Shown: piece by piece, positions 56,273 through 64,000 of the stretch
Layout: each line of letters begins with the position of its first letter
Position numbering within the stretch: the first letter of the stretch is position 1
Assembly (NCBI RefSeq): GCF_023347235.1
Contig: NZ_CP094467.1
Span: forward strand, 2,790,001-2,854,000
Length of the DNA: 64,000 nt
Source: Faecalibacterium sp. I4-1-79
GTDB lineage: Bacteria > Bacillota > Clostridia > Oscillospirales > Ruminococcaceae
Reading direction: 5' to 3'
The notes under the pieces: generated by a model
What the model saw: only the letters and a program-made list of their open reading frames with translations
Told to the model about the DNA's origin: nothing
The model's database searches: none
Translations under genes and position numbers: made by a program

Positions 56273-56464
56273 GTCAGAACTCCCCTTTCTGGTCTTTTAA
56301 CAAACAGACAACGGGCTTTTCGCCCGGAATTTTCTGTCTCACACAAAGTAAAAGTATACCGCGGACTGCCCGCTCCATCAACCGTAAATCTTGCCAAGAA
56401 GTTCTGCACCTTTTGCGCAGAACTGTACAAAAAAGCGCACCGGGCCAAGGCCGGTGCGCAAGGG

Positions 56465-56896
56465 TCAGATCACATAGTCATTCCCGGCCTGATCCGGCAG
56501 GGCAAGGTCTGCCAGTGTGATCTTGCCAAAGTAGTCCGAGATCAGATCGTTGAGCCCCTTCCACATCTCGTAGGTGCGGCAGTTGGCCATCCGGGCGCAG
56601 GCAGAAGCGCCGGGGGTCAGGCAGCTTACCGGGGCAAGACTGCCTTCGGTGAGCATCAAGATCTCGCTTACCGTATACTGATCCGGGCTGCGGGTCAGCC
56701 GGTAGCCGCCGCCCTTGCCGCGCAGCCCCTCCAGAAAGCCGTTCTGCACCAGTACCTTGAGGATGTTCTCCAGATATTTTTCCGAGATCTCCTGCCGGGC
56801 GGCTACTTCCTTTAAGGGAACATATTTTTCAGACTGATGCTCCGCGAGGTCGATCATCACCCGCAGCGCATAGCGTCCTTTGGTCGAAACGATCAT
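56465..56896 (-). CDS. Rrf2 family regulator, CymR/IscR-like
   Basis: A 143-residue Rrf2 regulator. It has a winged helix-turn-helix (KYVPLKEVAARQEISEKYLE, LVQNGFLEGLRGKGGGYRL) and the three-cysteine region (Cys92, Cys100, Cys106) that can hold an iron-sulfur cluster. It is divergent from cysK, as in CymR-type circuits where CysK and the regulator respond to cysteine supply. The pseudo-palindrome at 57022-57044 is a candidate operator. The promoter is TTGAAA-17-TATAAT (56963-56935). Confidence 0.92.
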   Translation of the reverse strand: MIVSTKGRYALRVMIDLAEHQSEKYVPLKEVAARQEISEKYLENILKVLVQNGFLEGLRGKGGGYRLTRSPDQYTVSEILMLTEGSLAPVSCLTPGASACARMANCRTYEMWKGLNDLISDYFGKITLADLALPDQAGNDYVI

Positions 56897-56934
56897 GATC
56901 CGTACTTCCTTCCGGTTAAATTTTATTATAACCC

Positions 56935-56963
56935 ATTATACAACAGGGTAAGTCACTTTTCAA
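56935..56963 (-). promoter_or_regulatory. Promoter of the Rrf2 gene
   Basis: TTGAAA (56963-56958) and TATAAT (56940-56935) are 17 bases apart on the minus strand. Confidence 0.7.
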
Positions 56964-56986
56964 TCCCACTTTTTTCAAAAAAGCCC

Positions 56987-57015
56987 TTGACAAGCAAGGA
57001 AAACAGGGCTATAAT
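56987..57015 (+). promoter_or_regulatory. cysK promoter
   Basis: Perfect TTGACA (56987-56992) and perfect TATAAT (57010-57015) are 17 bases apart. The leader is about 110 bases. Confidence 0.9.
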
Positions 57016-57021
57016 GCCATC

Positions 57022-57044
57022 AAACCCACAAACAATGTTGGTTT
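57022..57044. promoter_or_regulatory. AAACC...GGTTT, candidate Rrf2 operator
   Basis: AAACC(CAC) and (GTT)GGTTT are inverted around 7 bases and overlap the cysK transcription start. Confidence 0.5.
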
Positions 57045-57132
57045 AAAGGTTTAGAGGGAATCACAGCCGGGCACCCCGGCACAAGACAGGGTCATGCACC
57101 CCGTAACGATATCAGAAAGAGGGACAAGTATT

Positions 57133-58065
57133 ATGAGCAAGATCTATACCGCCGCAGATCAGTTGATCGGTCACACCCCGCTGCTGGAGCTCAGCCATAT
57201 TGAAAAGGAAGAGCAGCTGCCCGCCCACGTTATCGCCAAGCTGGAGTACTTCAACCCCGCCGGTTCTGTGAAGGACCGCATTGCCAAAAAGATGATCGAC
57301 GACGCCGAGGCCAAGGGTCTGCTGAAGGAAGGCTCCGTCATCATCGAGCCCACCTCCGGCAACACCGGCATCGGTCTGGCTGCCGTGGCAGCTGCCAAGG
57401 GCTACCGCATCATCATCGTAATGCCCGAAACCATGAGCGTGGAGCGCCGTCAGCTGATGAAGGCCTACGGTGCAGAGCTGGTGCTGAGCGAGGGTGCCAA
57501 GGGCATGAAGGGTGCCATTGCCAAGGCCGATGAGCTGGCAAAGGAGATTCCCAATTCCTTTATCCCCGGCCAGTTCGTGAACCCCGCCAACCCGCAGGCA
57601 CACATCGAGACCACCGGCCCCGAGATCTGGGAGGATACCGATGGTAAGGTTGATATCTTTGTGGCAGGCGTTGGCACCGGCGGCACCGTGACCGGCGTTG
57701 GCAAGTACCTCAAGAGCAAGAACCCCGCCGTCAAGGTGGTGGCGGTAGAGCCCGCCTCCTCCCCTGTGCTGAGCAAGGGCACTGCCGGTGCACATAAGAT
57801 CCAGGGCATCGGCGCAGGCTTTGTGCCGGACGTGCTGGACACCACCGTCTATGACGAGATCATTGCCGTGGAGAACGACGACGCCTTTGCCACCGGCCGT
57901 CTGATCGGCCACAAGGAAGGCGTGCTGGTGGGCATCTCCTCCGGTGCTGCCGTCTGGGCTGCCATCCAGTTGGCAAAGCGTCCGGAGAACGCTGGCAAGA
58001 ACATCGTTGTTCTGCTGCCCGATACCGGCGACCGCTACCTGTCCACCCCGCTGTTTGCGGAATAA
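57133..58065 (+). CDS. cysK: Cysteine synthase (O-acetylserine sulfhydrylase)
   Basis: A 310-residue PLP enzyme. The lysine in [15 protein letters not shown], the phosphate loop [14 protein letters not shown] and the substrate loop [11 protein letters not shown] are all present. It joins O-acetylserine and sulfide to make cysteine, and in Firmicutes can act as the sensor partner of CymR. The start at 57133 follows AGAGGGA. It has its own strong promoter and a terminator. An operator for the divergent Rrf2 regulator overlaps the start site. Confidence 0.96.
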   Translation: MSKIYTAADQLIGHTPLLELSHIEKEEQLPAHVIAKLEYFNPAGSVKDRIAKKMIDDAEAKGLLKEGSVIIEPTSGNTGIGLAAVAAAKGYRIIIVMPETMSVERRQLMKAYGAELVLSEGAKGMKGAIAKADELAKEIPNSFIPGQFVNPANPQAHIETTGPEIWEDTDGKVDIFVAGVGTGGTVTGVGKYLKSKNPAVKVVAVEPASSPVLSKGTAGAHKIQGIGAGFVPDVLDTTVYDEIIAVENDDAFATGRLIGHKEGVLVGISSGAAVWAAIQLAKRPENAGKNIVVLLPDTGDRYLSTPLFAE

Positions 58066-58082
58066 TCTCAAAAAACTCTCCT

Positions 58083-58116
58083 CTCCCGCTCTGCATCCCG
58101 CAGGGCGGGAGTTTTT
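58083..58116 (+). terminator. cysK terminator
   Basis: CTCCCGC...GCGGGAG is followed by TTTTTG. Confidence 0.75.
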
Positions 58117-58148
58117 GTTTGGGGACAAGACGATTTGAAATGGCTTCC

Positions 58149-58429
58149 GCTGCGGGCGTGCCCGCTCCCCCTTGGGGGAGCTGTCGCGCAGCGACTGAAG
58201 GGCTTTTAATGGAGAAGCGAAAAAAGCGTTAAAGCGATAGCGCCGACTGGCGCAGCGCTAGCTTTTTTGTGCTTCGACTTCTTCTTTAGGTTTGTCAAGG
58301 GCGTGTAGCCCTTGGCCCGTTGCGGGGTGGGTGGAGTCCAGAGGTAGGGAGGGGGGAGTCGGAACACCCCTCCCTGCCTCTGGCCCAGCGGAGCGTCTTT
58401 GCACGCTGAAAGCAGGCAGTAACTTCCCC
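58149..58429. repeat. Structured ~280-bp repeat, copy A
   Basis: Nearly identical to copy B at 61041-61322 in the same orientation. It contains a CTCCCCC/GGGGGAG stem, the bidirectional stem AGCG-TAGCGCC/GGCGC-GCGCTA-GCT followed by TTTTTT, and a long GC-rich stem (CAGAGG...CCTCTG). It also carries a minus-strand frame (99 residues) that probably is not a gene. Confidence 0.85.
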
Positions 58430-58554
58430 CGCAGAGCGCACACTTTTCTGGTTCTCTTTTGGTGTCAAAAGAGAACATCCCCCGTCCCCTCCCCTTTCCC
58501 CTCACGCAATTTTATGCTACAATACCGGTAACAAAAACGTTTGGAGAAACGCCC

Positions 58555-59505
58555 ATGCTTTATTATGCTGCCCCTATGGAGGGGTTCACGGACCGGGTCT
58601 GGCGGCAGACCCATCAGAAATGGTTCGGCGCACAAGGCGCTGCCGACCGCTATTATGCGCCGTTTATCTCCCCGCCGGAGAACCGGGTGCTCATTAAAAA
58701 GAAGATGGCAGAGCTTGCCCCGGCGGCAAACCCCGGTGCGCCGGTCATCCCGCAGCTGCTGGCAAAAGACGGCGAACTGGCTGCGTGGATGATCGGTCAG
58801 CTGCGGGCGCTGGGCTATACTGAGGTAAACCTGAATCTGGGCTGCCCCGCCGGGACGGTGACCGCCAAGGGCAAGGGCTCCGGGATGCTGCGGGACCCGG
58901 CCAAGGTGGACGCCTTTCTGGACGGGGTGTTCTCCCACGCTGAAGGGCCTGTTTCGGTCAAGACCCGGCTGGGGGTAGAGAAACCGGAGGAGTTTGCCGC
59001 CATTCTGGAAATTTATAATCGCTACCCCATCTCGGAGCTGACCATCCATCCCCGGGTGATGCGGCAGCAGTATCGCGGACAGGCCGACCGCGCCGCCTTT
59101 GCGGCTGCGCTGCCCCGGTGCACCATGCCGGTGTGCTACAACGGCGATGTGACCACCGCCGCCCAGCTTCACGCGCTGGAAGAGGAGTTTCCCGCCCTGT
59201 CCGGCATCATGGTGGGGCGTGGGCTCATCGCCGACCCGGCGCTCTTCCGCAAAGCACGGGGCGGTGCGCCCGCCACCAAGGAGGAGCTGCGGGGCTACCT
59301 GACCGACCTGTACCACGGCTACACCGAACTGTTTGGCAGCGCAGGCTGCGCCATCAGCCGGATGAAGGGGCACTGGTTCTACCTCATCCACTGCTTTGCC
59401 GGGGCAGAAAAGCTGGAAAAGCAGCTGAAAAAGCTGCGGGAGCCGTGGGAGTACGAGGTGGTGGTGAACCAGATCTTCACCCTGCCGCTGGTGGAAAACG
59501 ATTAA
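58555..59505 (+). CDS. dus: tRNA-dihydrouridine synthase
   Basis: A 316-residue FMN enzyme of the Dus family. It opens with YYAAPMEGFTDRVWRQTH and carries the dihydrouridine synthase motifs EVNLNLGCPAGTVTAKGKGS (catalytic Cys in GCPAG), VKTRLG and TIHPRVMRQQYRG. It reduces specific uridines in the tRNA D-loop. The start at 58555 is chosen because GGAG lies upstream; longer frames read through intergenic DNA. It lies alone, between the repeat element and IreB. Confidence 0.93.
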   Translation: MLYYAAPMEGFTDRVWRQTHQKWFGAQGAADRYYAPFISPPENRVLIKKKMAELAPAANPGAPVIPQLLAKDGELAAWMIGQLRALGYTEVNLNLGCPAGTVTAKGKGSGMLRDPAKVDAFLDGVFSHAEGPVSVKTRLGVEKPEEFAAILEIYNRYPISELTIHPRVMRQQYRGQADRAAFAAALPRCTMPVCYNGDVTTAAQLHALEEEFPALSGIMVGRGLIADPALFRKARGGAPATKEELRGYLTDLYHGYTELFGSAGCAISRMKGHWFYLIHCFAGAEKLEKQLKKLREPWEYEVVVNQIFTLPLVEND

Positions 59506-59517
59506 AATGGTCACACA

Positions 59518-59551
59518 AAAAAAGCCCGCCGTCTTGCAAGACAGCGGAGCT
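59518..59551. terminator. Bidirectional terminator of dus and ireB
   Basis: AAGCCCGCCGTCTTGC-type arms flank a short loop, with poly-A/T on one side, between the convergent genes. Confidence 0.65.
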
Positions 59552-59564
59552 GAAAAGGACCGTA

Positions 59565-59810
59565 TTACACGTTAAGGTAGCTGCGCAGCATAGCCTGCAG
59601 CAGATCGTCACGATCCACCTTGCGGATCATGGCACGGGCATTCTTATAGGTCGTAATGTAGGTAGGGTCTTCGGACAAAATGTAGCCCACCAGCTGATTG
59701 ACCGGGTTATAGCCTTTTTCCTTCAAAGCATCGTACACCTGTTGTACGATCTCGTGGATCTCATAGTCCTTTTTGTCGTGGATGGAGAAAATCGCGGTTG
59801 CGTCTCCCAC
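59565..59810 (-). CDS. IreB family regulatory phosphoprotein
   Basis: An 81-residue protein matching IreB/UPF0297: EIVQQVYDALKEKGYNPVNQ, QLVGYILSEDPTYITTYKNA and ARAMIRKVDRDDLLQAMLRS. IreB is a target of the PASTA kinase IreK in enterococci and affects cephalosporin tolerance. A GTG at 59810 is favoured because GAAGGGGG lies about 8 bases upstream; a GTG at 59819 is also possible. N-terminal threonine residues could be phosphorylated. It converges with dus. Confidence 0.9.
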   Translation of the reverse strand: MGDATAIFSIHDKKDYEIHEIVQQVYDALKEKGYNPVNQLVGYILSEDPTYITTYKNARAMIRKVDRDDLLQAMLRSYLNV

Positions 59811-59974
59811 GCAATACACCCCCTTCGGTTGAAACTAGCCCCATTGTACACGAAATGCGCCGAAACTTCAAGATAATTACGCTGGATTTGCACATCCTGC
59901 ACAAAATTTCCAGCATTGTTCCGGCAAGATGAACGATGTCCGGGCGGCATTCTGCCCGCGAAAGGAGCCTTTGT

Positions 59975-60382
59975 ATGCTTTACGGCATCGGCTGCGACCT
60001 GTGCAGCCTTTCCCATCTGGAAAAAAGCCTTTCCTCTGCTCACGCGGCGGCCTTTGTGCGCCGGGTGTACGGCCCGGCTGAGCAGGCGGCGCTGGGGATT
60101 TTGGAAGCGTCCCCTGCACCGCTGAACGCCCACCGCCTTGCCAGCGCCGCCGCAGATTTTGCCGCCAAGGAGGCCTTTCTCAAGGCGGCGGGCACCGGTC
60201 TGCGGGAACCCTTTTCTCTATGTGAGATCGAGGCCGTCCGGCTGGAAAACGGTGCCCCGGCCTACCGCTTCAGCGGGCAGACCGCCGCCTGGGTGGCGCA
60301 GCACCGGCTGCGGGCCCGGCTCTCTTTAAGCCACGAGGGCGGCATGGCGCTGGCCTTCTGCACGCTGGAAGAGGAAAACTGA
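59975..60382 (+). CDS. acpS: Holo-ACP synthase (4'-phosphopantetheinyl transferase)
   Basis: A 135-residue AcpS-type transferase. The first metal-binding motif is GIGCDLCSL (Asp8), and the second region is ASAAADFAAKEAFLKAAGTG with the catalytic Glu. The end LSLSHEGGMALAFC is typical. It transfers phosphopantetheine from CoA to acyl carrier protein. The start at 59975 follows AAAGGAG. It lies 140 bases before a mazF gene, as acpS precedes the alr-ndoA region of Bacillus. Confidence 0.9.
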   Translation: MLYGIGCDLCSLSHLEKSLSSAHAAAFVRRVYGPAEQAALGILEASPAPLNAHRLASAAADFAAKEAFLKAAGTGLREPFSLCEIEAVRLENGAPAYRFSGQTAAWVAQHRLRARLSLSHEGGMALAFCTLEEEN

Positions 60383-60522
60383 CTGCCCTTTGTGCATACA
60401 ATGGAATATCGCCCCCGCACTGCATAAGCCGCACCCTGCCTGCGCATACTGAGAGCAGACAGGATGCGCCGGACGCATCACATAGCGGGGCACATCCTCC
60501 AGACAAACAGGAGGGAGATTCC

Positions 60523-60873
60523 ATGGAGGTACACAGAGGAGAAGTTTTCTACGCTGATCTTTCGCCGGTGGTGGGCTCGGAGCAGGGCGGTGTGCGCCCG
60601 GTGCTGATCGTACAGAACGAGATCGGCAACCGGCACAGCCCCACCGTGATCGCGGCGGCCATTACATCCCGGCTGGACAAGACCCGCCTGCCCACCCACA
60701 TCAACATCCGGGCGGCGGACACCGGCCTTGCCAAGGACAGCGTGGTGCTGCTGGAGCAGATCCGCACGCTGGATAAGCACCGCCTGCGGGAGCGCGCCGG
60801 GCAGATCACCGCCGCCGATCAGAAGCGTGTGGATCAGGCACTGGACGTCAGCCTTGGGCTGAGCTCGTACTGA
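60523..60873 (+). CDS. MazF/PemK-type endoribonuclease toxin
   Basis: A 116-residue MazF. The active-site arginine and threonine patterns are GEVFYADLSPVVGSEQGGVRPVLIVQ and AAAITSRLDKTRLPTH, and the end has LLEQIRTLDKHRL. It would cleave mRNA at short sequences. No antitoxin (MazE) gene is adjacent and the 140-base gap before it holds no credible ORF. It may be an orphan or controlled by an antitoxin elsewhere. Ribosome binding site: GGAGGGAG. Confidence 0.93.
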   Translation: MEVHRGEVFYADLSPVVGSEQGGVRPVLIVQNEIGNRHSPTVIAAAITSRLDKTRLPTHINIRAADTGLAKDSVVLLEQIRTLDKHRLRERAGQITAADQKRVDQALDVSLGLSSY

Positions 60874-60939
60874 AAAACGATCTGGAATGCGCTCCGCTTC
60901 GCTTTGCGCATCATCAGCGGAAAAAAGATTTTTTAATTT

Positions 60940-60980
60940 GGGGTTCTGAAAAGCCTGCGGGCTTTTCAGAACCCCTTTTT
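60940..60980 (+). terminator. Terminator downstream of mazF
   Basis: GGGGTTCTGAAAAGCC and GGCTTTTCAGAACCCC are perfect 16-bp arms, followed by TTTTT on the plus strand. Confidence 0.85.
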
Positions 60981-61040
60981 CACGGGAGGGGTCGTAGAGG
61001 AAAGCGGCAGATGCAGCACCGCTTTCTGCGAAAGCGCGGC

Positions 61041-61322
61041 GCTGCGGGCGGGCCAGCTCCCCCTCGGGGGAGCTGGCCCGCAGCGACTGAGGGGCTATTG
61101 ATGGAGAAGCGAAAAAAGCGTTAAAGCGATAGCGCCGACTGGCGCAGCGCTAGCTTTTTTGTGCTTCGACTTCTTCTTTAGGATTGTCAAGGGCGTGCAG
61201 CCCTTGGCCCGTTGCGGGATGGGTGGAGTCCAGAGGTAGGGAGGGGGGACTCGGAACACCCCTCCCTGCCTCTGGCCCAGCGGAGCGTCTTTGCACGCTG
61301 AAAGCAAACATGAACTTTCCCC
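61041..61322. repeat. Structured ~280-bp repeat, copy B
   Basis: Same structure and orientation as copy A, with scattered substitutions. It lies between the mazF terminator and rpoD. Confidence 0.85.
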
Positions 61323-61359
61323 ACGGCGCTGCAACTGCGGTTTCTCTTCCATGAAAAAA

Positions 61360-61395
61360 GGGATAGCAGGACCCACGCGGGTGTTCTGCTATCCC
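61360..61395 (-). terminator. rpoD terminator
   Basis: GGGATAGCAG...CTGCTATCCC on the minus strand is followed by TTTTTTC. Confidence 0.8.
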
Positions 61396-61408
61396 AAAAT
61401 ACATATTA

Positions 61409-62782
61409 TTACTCGATCAGGCCGTTGAGCAGGGTCAGGCACTTGCGGCTGTGCAGCTTGCGGATAGCCTTGGCTTCGATCTGGCGCACACGCTCGCGGG
61501 TGACGCCGAAGTCGCGGCCGACCTCCTCCAGCGTGCGGGGACGGCCATCGTCCAGACCAAAGCGCAGGCGGATGACCTTTTCCTCGCGGGGGGTCAGGCT
61601 CTTGAGCGCCAGATTGATCTGCTGTGCCACCATGGCGCGGTCAGCTGCCTTGCCGGGAGCCTCGGCGTTTTCGTCGGCAACGAAATCGCCCAGAGAGGAA
61701 TCCTCTTCCTCACCCACGGGGCTTTCCAGGCTGGCGGGCTCCTGTGCCATGCGCTGGATCTCGCGCACGCGCTCCACGCTCATGTCCATGGCCTTTGCCA
61801 GCTCCTCCGGGGTGGGCTCGTGACCGTTCTGGTACACCAGCTGGTTGGTGGCCTGACGCATCCGGTTGATGGTCTCCACCATATGCACCGGGATGCGGAT
61901 GGTACGGGCCTGATCCGCGATGGCGCGGGTGATGGCCTGACGGATCCACCAGGTAGCGTAAGTGGAGAAGCGGAAGCCGCGGTCACAGTCAAACTTCTCG
62001 GCAGCCTTGATCAGGCCGATATTGCCCTCCTGAATGAGGTCAAGGAAGGCCAGATTATGGCCGACATGCTTCTTGGCGATGGACACCACCAGACGCAGGT
62101 TTGCCTCGCTCAGGCTGCGGCGGGCGTTCAGGCCGTCGCGGCGGGTCTTGAGCAGCTCCTGACGGCGTTCCTCGCTCAGGGGGCCGTTCTCCACGGCTTC
62201 CATGGCCTTTTTCTCGTCTGCCTTCTCCTCGGCATCCTCGGCAGACTTTTCGCCGTCCTCGTCCAGATCCTCGGTGTAGCTGCGGCTGTTCTCGTCCTCT
62301 TCAAAGGAGAAGCGGGCGCTGTTCTTCTTGATGTACTCCGGTGCGTCGTACTTCTGGCGGTCTGCCTGCAGAATGTGTGCAGCCTCGGCACCCGCATGGA
62401 TGCGGCGGCTCAGCTCCACCTCCTGCTCGGCGCTCAGCAGCGGGATCTGACCGATCTGCTTGAGGTAGTTCTTCACCGGGTCGTCCAGCAGCTCATCCAT
62501 GGCGGCCTTCAGGTCTGCCGGGTTCTCCTCGGCATCCTCTTCGTTCTCATCGGCAAGGCCCATGTCATCGTTGTTGTTCTCGGCGTTCTCCACCTCAGCA
62601 ATGATGCTGTCCACGTCCAGACTCGGCTCGCTCTCCTCCTCCAGGATCTTGATGCCGCGCTCCTCCAGCAGGGTGTAGAGGGTATCTACATCCATGCGGC
62701 ATTGTGCCGCCAGCGCCTTGGCCTCCTGTGCAGAGAGGGTGCCCTCGCCCTTAGTCAACAGTTCCTTCAAAGTCATGCCCAT
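61409..62782 (-). CDS. rpoD: Primary sigma factor RpoD
   Basis: A 457-residue sigma-70. Region 1.2 reads [20 protein letters not shown], region 2 includes [20 protein letters not shown] and [20 protein letters not shown], region 3 includes [11 protein letters not shown], and region 4 ends [20 protein letters not shown]. An acidic stretch (about residues 170-205) replaces a longer non-conserved region. It directs RNA polymerase to the TTGACA/TATAAT promoters seen here. The ATG at 62782 follows AAGGAGAG. It lies 51 bases downstream of the reductase gene and may share its transcript. Confidence 0.96.
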   Translation of the reverse strand: MGMTLKELLTKGEGTLSAQEAKALAAQCRMDVDTLYTLLEERGIKILEEESEPSLDVDSIIAEVENAENNNDDMGLADENEEDAEENPADLKAAMDELLDDPVKNYLKQIGQIPLLSAEQEVELSRRIHAGAEAAHILQADRQKYDAPEYIKKNSARFSFEEDENSRSYTEDLDEDGEKSAEDAEEKADEKKAMEAVENGPLSEERRQELLKTRRDGLNARRSLSEANLRLVVSIAKKHVGHNLAFLDLIQEGNIGLIKAAEKFDCDRGFRFSTYATWWIRQAITRAIADQARTIRIPVHMVETINRMRQATNQLVYQNGHEPTPEELAKAMDMSVERVREIQRMAQEPASLESPVGEEEDSSLGDFVADENAEAPGKAADRAMVAQQINLALKSLTPREEKVIRLRFGLDDGRPRTLEEVGRDFGVTRERVRQIEAKAIRKLHSRKCLTLLNGLIE

Positions 62783-62833
62783 TTTTTCTCTCCTTCCCAC
62801 TCCGGGGAAAATTCTGTAATATTGCCCTGTGCA

Positions 62834-63832
62834 TCAGATCACAAGGCCGCCGTTCACCCCGAACACCTGTCCGGTGATGTATCCGGCATCCTCGCCGGCC
62901 AGAAAGACCAGCAGCTTTGCAACTTCTTCCGGGGTGCCCAGCCGCCCCACAGGGGTCTCCTCGGCCAGTGCCGCCTTGTCCTCGGCGGTAAAAGCCGCCA
63001 TCATATCGGTCTCGATGACCCCGGGCGCTACGCAGTTCACGGTAATGCCGCTGGGGCCTTCCTCCTTCGCCAGTGCCTTGGTCAGGCCGATGAGCCCGGC
63101 TTTCGCGGCGGAATAGTGCACCTCGCAGCTGCCGCCGGTCTGGCCCCACATGCTGCTCACGGTCAGGATGCGGCCCTGCTTGCGGCGGATCATGCCGGGC
63201 AGCGCCAGCTGGCACAGGTGGAACGCACCGCTCAGGTTCACGTCCAGCATCCGCTGCCACTCCTCCGGGGTGATGTCGGTAAACAGCTTCTGCTGCGCGA
63301 TGCCGGCGTTGCACACCAGCACATCCACCCTGCCCATGGCCTGTTCCACTGCATGAAACGCCAGCTCACAGCTGGCGCGGCTGGCCACATCGCACTGGAT
63401 GGCGATGCACCCGGGCAGCTGCTGCTCCAGCGCAGCGGCTGCAGCGGCGTTCTGGTGGTAGAGCACCGCCACCTGATACCCTGCTGCCGCAAAGGCGCGG
63501 GCAGCGGCAGCACCGATGCCCCGGTCGCCGCCGGAGATCAGCACCCGGCGCGCCGCAGCGGGTGCGGCAGGGGCAGGCCGTTCTTTTACAGGCTGCGGCG
63601 CAGGCTCTTCGGGCTGCGGCGGCGCAGGCGGCTGTGGCTCTACGGTTTTTTCCAGCGTGATCACCCGGGTAGGCTCCTCCGCCACAGGTGCTGCCGGTTT
63701 TTCCAGCGTCATGATGCGGGTAGGTTCATCCGCCACCGGCGCAGCCGGTTTTGCAGCCGGTACGGCAAGGGGCTCCGGCGCGCTCTCTTCCTCCGGTACC
63801 TGAAAGGTCAGTTCAAACTCGTCCTCGTACAA
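62834..63832 (-). CDS. SDR oxidoreductase, EF-P 5-aminopentanone reductase-like
   Basis: A 332-residue protein. The C-terminal SDR domain (about 95-332) has the cofactor motif GGDRGIGAAAARAF, the active-site YSAAKAG and SSMWGQTGGSCEVHYS, close to YmfI (EF-P 5-aminopentanone reductase) rather than classical FabG. The first 90 residues are disordered and repeated (PTRIMTLEKPAAPVAEEP twice) and Pro-rich, absent from YmfI. The probable start is a TTG at 63832, 8 bases after GGAGGG; an ATG at 63901 would add residues without a good site. Downstream is rpoD. Confidence 0.82.
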   Translation of the reverse strand: MYEDEFELTFQVPEEESAPEPLAVPAAKPAAPVADEPTRIMTLEKPAAPVAEEPTRVITLEKTVEPQPPAPPQPEEPAPQPVKERPAPAAPAAARRVLISGGDRGIGAAAARAFAAAGYQVAVLYHQNAAAAAALEQQLPGCIAIQCDVASRASCELAFHAVEQAMGRVDVLVCNAGIAQQKLFTDITPEEWQRMLDVNLSGAFHLCQLALPGMIRRKQGRILTVSSMWGQTGGSCEVHYSAAKAGLIGLTKALAKEEGPSGITVNCVAPGVIETDMMAAFTAEDKAALAEETPVGRLGTPEEVAKLLVFLAGEDAGYITGQVFGVNGGLVI

Positions 63833-64000
63833 GAGTGTATCCCTCCTGTTCGGTATTCTCGGCCGGGCGCAGTGCCCCAGCCGGAAAAACCCTGTGCCCA
63901 TTCCCAGACAGTGCAGCGTTCCGTTTATGTATCCGGCAAAGGTCCGGTGCTTTGGCGTGCCTGCCTGTACTTACGATGGGTTTCGACAAGATTCCATTGA
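63833..64000. other. Short intergenic end of the window
   Basis: No credible gene starts here. It holds the upstream region of the reductase gene and possibly the end of another gene outside the window. Confidence 0.4.

Noticed and set aside
58206-58505. 99-residue minus-strand ORF in repeat copy A (and the 93-residue one in copy B)
   Set aside because: The frames are conserved only because the DNA repeat is conserved; no ribosome binding site or known family is seen.
61451-64000. 849-residue plus-strand frame over rpoD and the reductase
   Set aside because: Antisense shadow created by GC-rich codons; the real genes are on the minus strand and match known families.

Overview
The window is GC-rich, low-intergenic Firmicute DNA and looks most like a gut Ruminococcaceae genome of the Faecalibacterium type. 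The evidence is the gene content: a YesM/YesN-controlled glycan locus, an Rrf2-cysK pair, IreB, an acpS-mazF neighbourhood, a minimal TatA/TatC pathway, and strong AGGAGG-type ribosome binding sites. No species can be proven from this alone. Most very long antisense reading frames here are shadows caused by GC-rich codons.

Region 1 (1-3240) holds the start of a BspA-type leucine-rich-repeat protein, an orphan large serine recombinase, and a hairpin-rich non-coding stretch resembling a non-autonomous IS200/IS605-type element. Region 2 (3249-21805) is a self-contained uronide/glycan utilisation locus built as two divergent operons. The leftward one encodes a Tat-type lipoprotein binding protein, two ABC permeases, a GH2 beta-glucuronidase, a GH88 unsaturated glucuronyl hydrolase, a DUF2264 protein and a GH2 beta-galactosidase. 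The rightward one encodes the YesM sensor kinase, YesN regulator, a cytoplasmic heparinase II/III-like lyase, a discoidin-like protein and a YesL-like membrane protein. None of the enzymes has an export signal, so oligosaccharides are probably imported first and cleaved inside the cell. Internal terminators should tune SBP > permease > enzyme output.

Region 3 (about 21990-29900) is a mobilisable transposon-like element: two copies of an oriT-like repeat, MobC, a MOBP relaxase, a ParB-like protein, a TnpX-like serine recombinase, a TnpW-like protein and yjdF with a probable yjdF riboswitch, then a long hairpin-dense non-coding tail. Region 4 (29927-33078) is a MerR-controlled redox operon (flavodoxin-like, aldo/keto reductase, CMD-cupin) whose aldo/keto reductase gene is broken by a 68-bp partial duplication that precise repeat recombination would repair. 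Then come tRNA-Leu(CAG), a TA-flanked MITE and a PPIase-less trigger-factor-like gene.

Region 5 (35207-51110) contains housekeeping and envelope genes: a DedA-like protein, an exonuclease, a HAD phosphatase, a Tat-exported alkaline phosphatase, a probable type I toxin-antitoxin locus (39767-40246), MscL with a zinc ribbon, DnaK, a Sel1/SseB-like protein, a heterodimeric ABC exporter and the Tat translocase. The Tat translocase lies in the same window as two Tat substrates. Region 6 (51265-64000) carries glycogen phosphorylase, an AraC regulator, a metal-binding HMA protein, an LrgA/LrgB pair (LrgA with an ACG where its start codon should be), Rrf2-cysK, a Dus enzyme, IreB, AcpS, MazF, RpoD and an EF-P aminopentanone reductase-like SDR. 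Several dispersed palindromic repeat families run through the whole window.

The strongest candidate for an undescribed system is the small membrane peptide gene at 39967-40110. It has its own promoter, a sequestered ribosome binding site and a convergent antisense RNA gene with near-consensus promoter elements.
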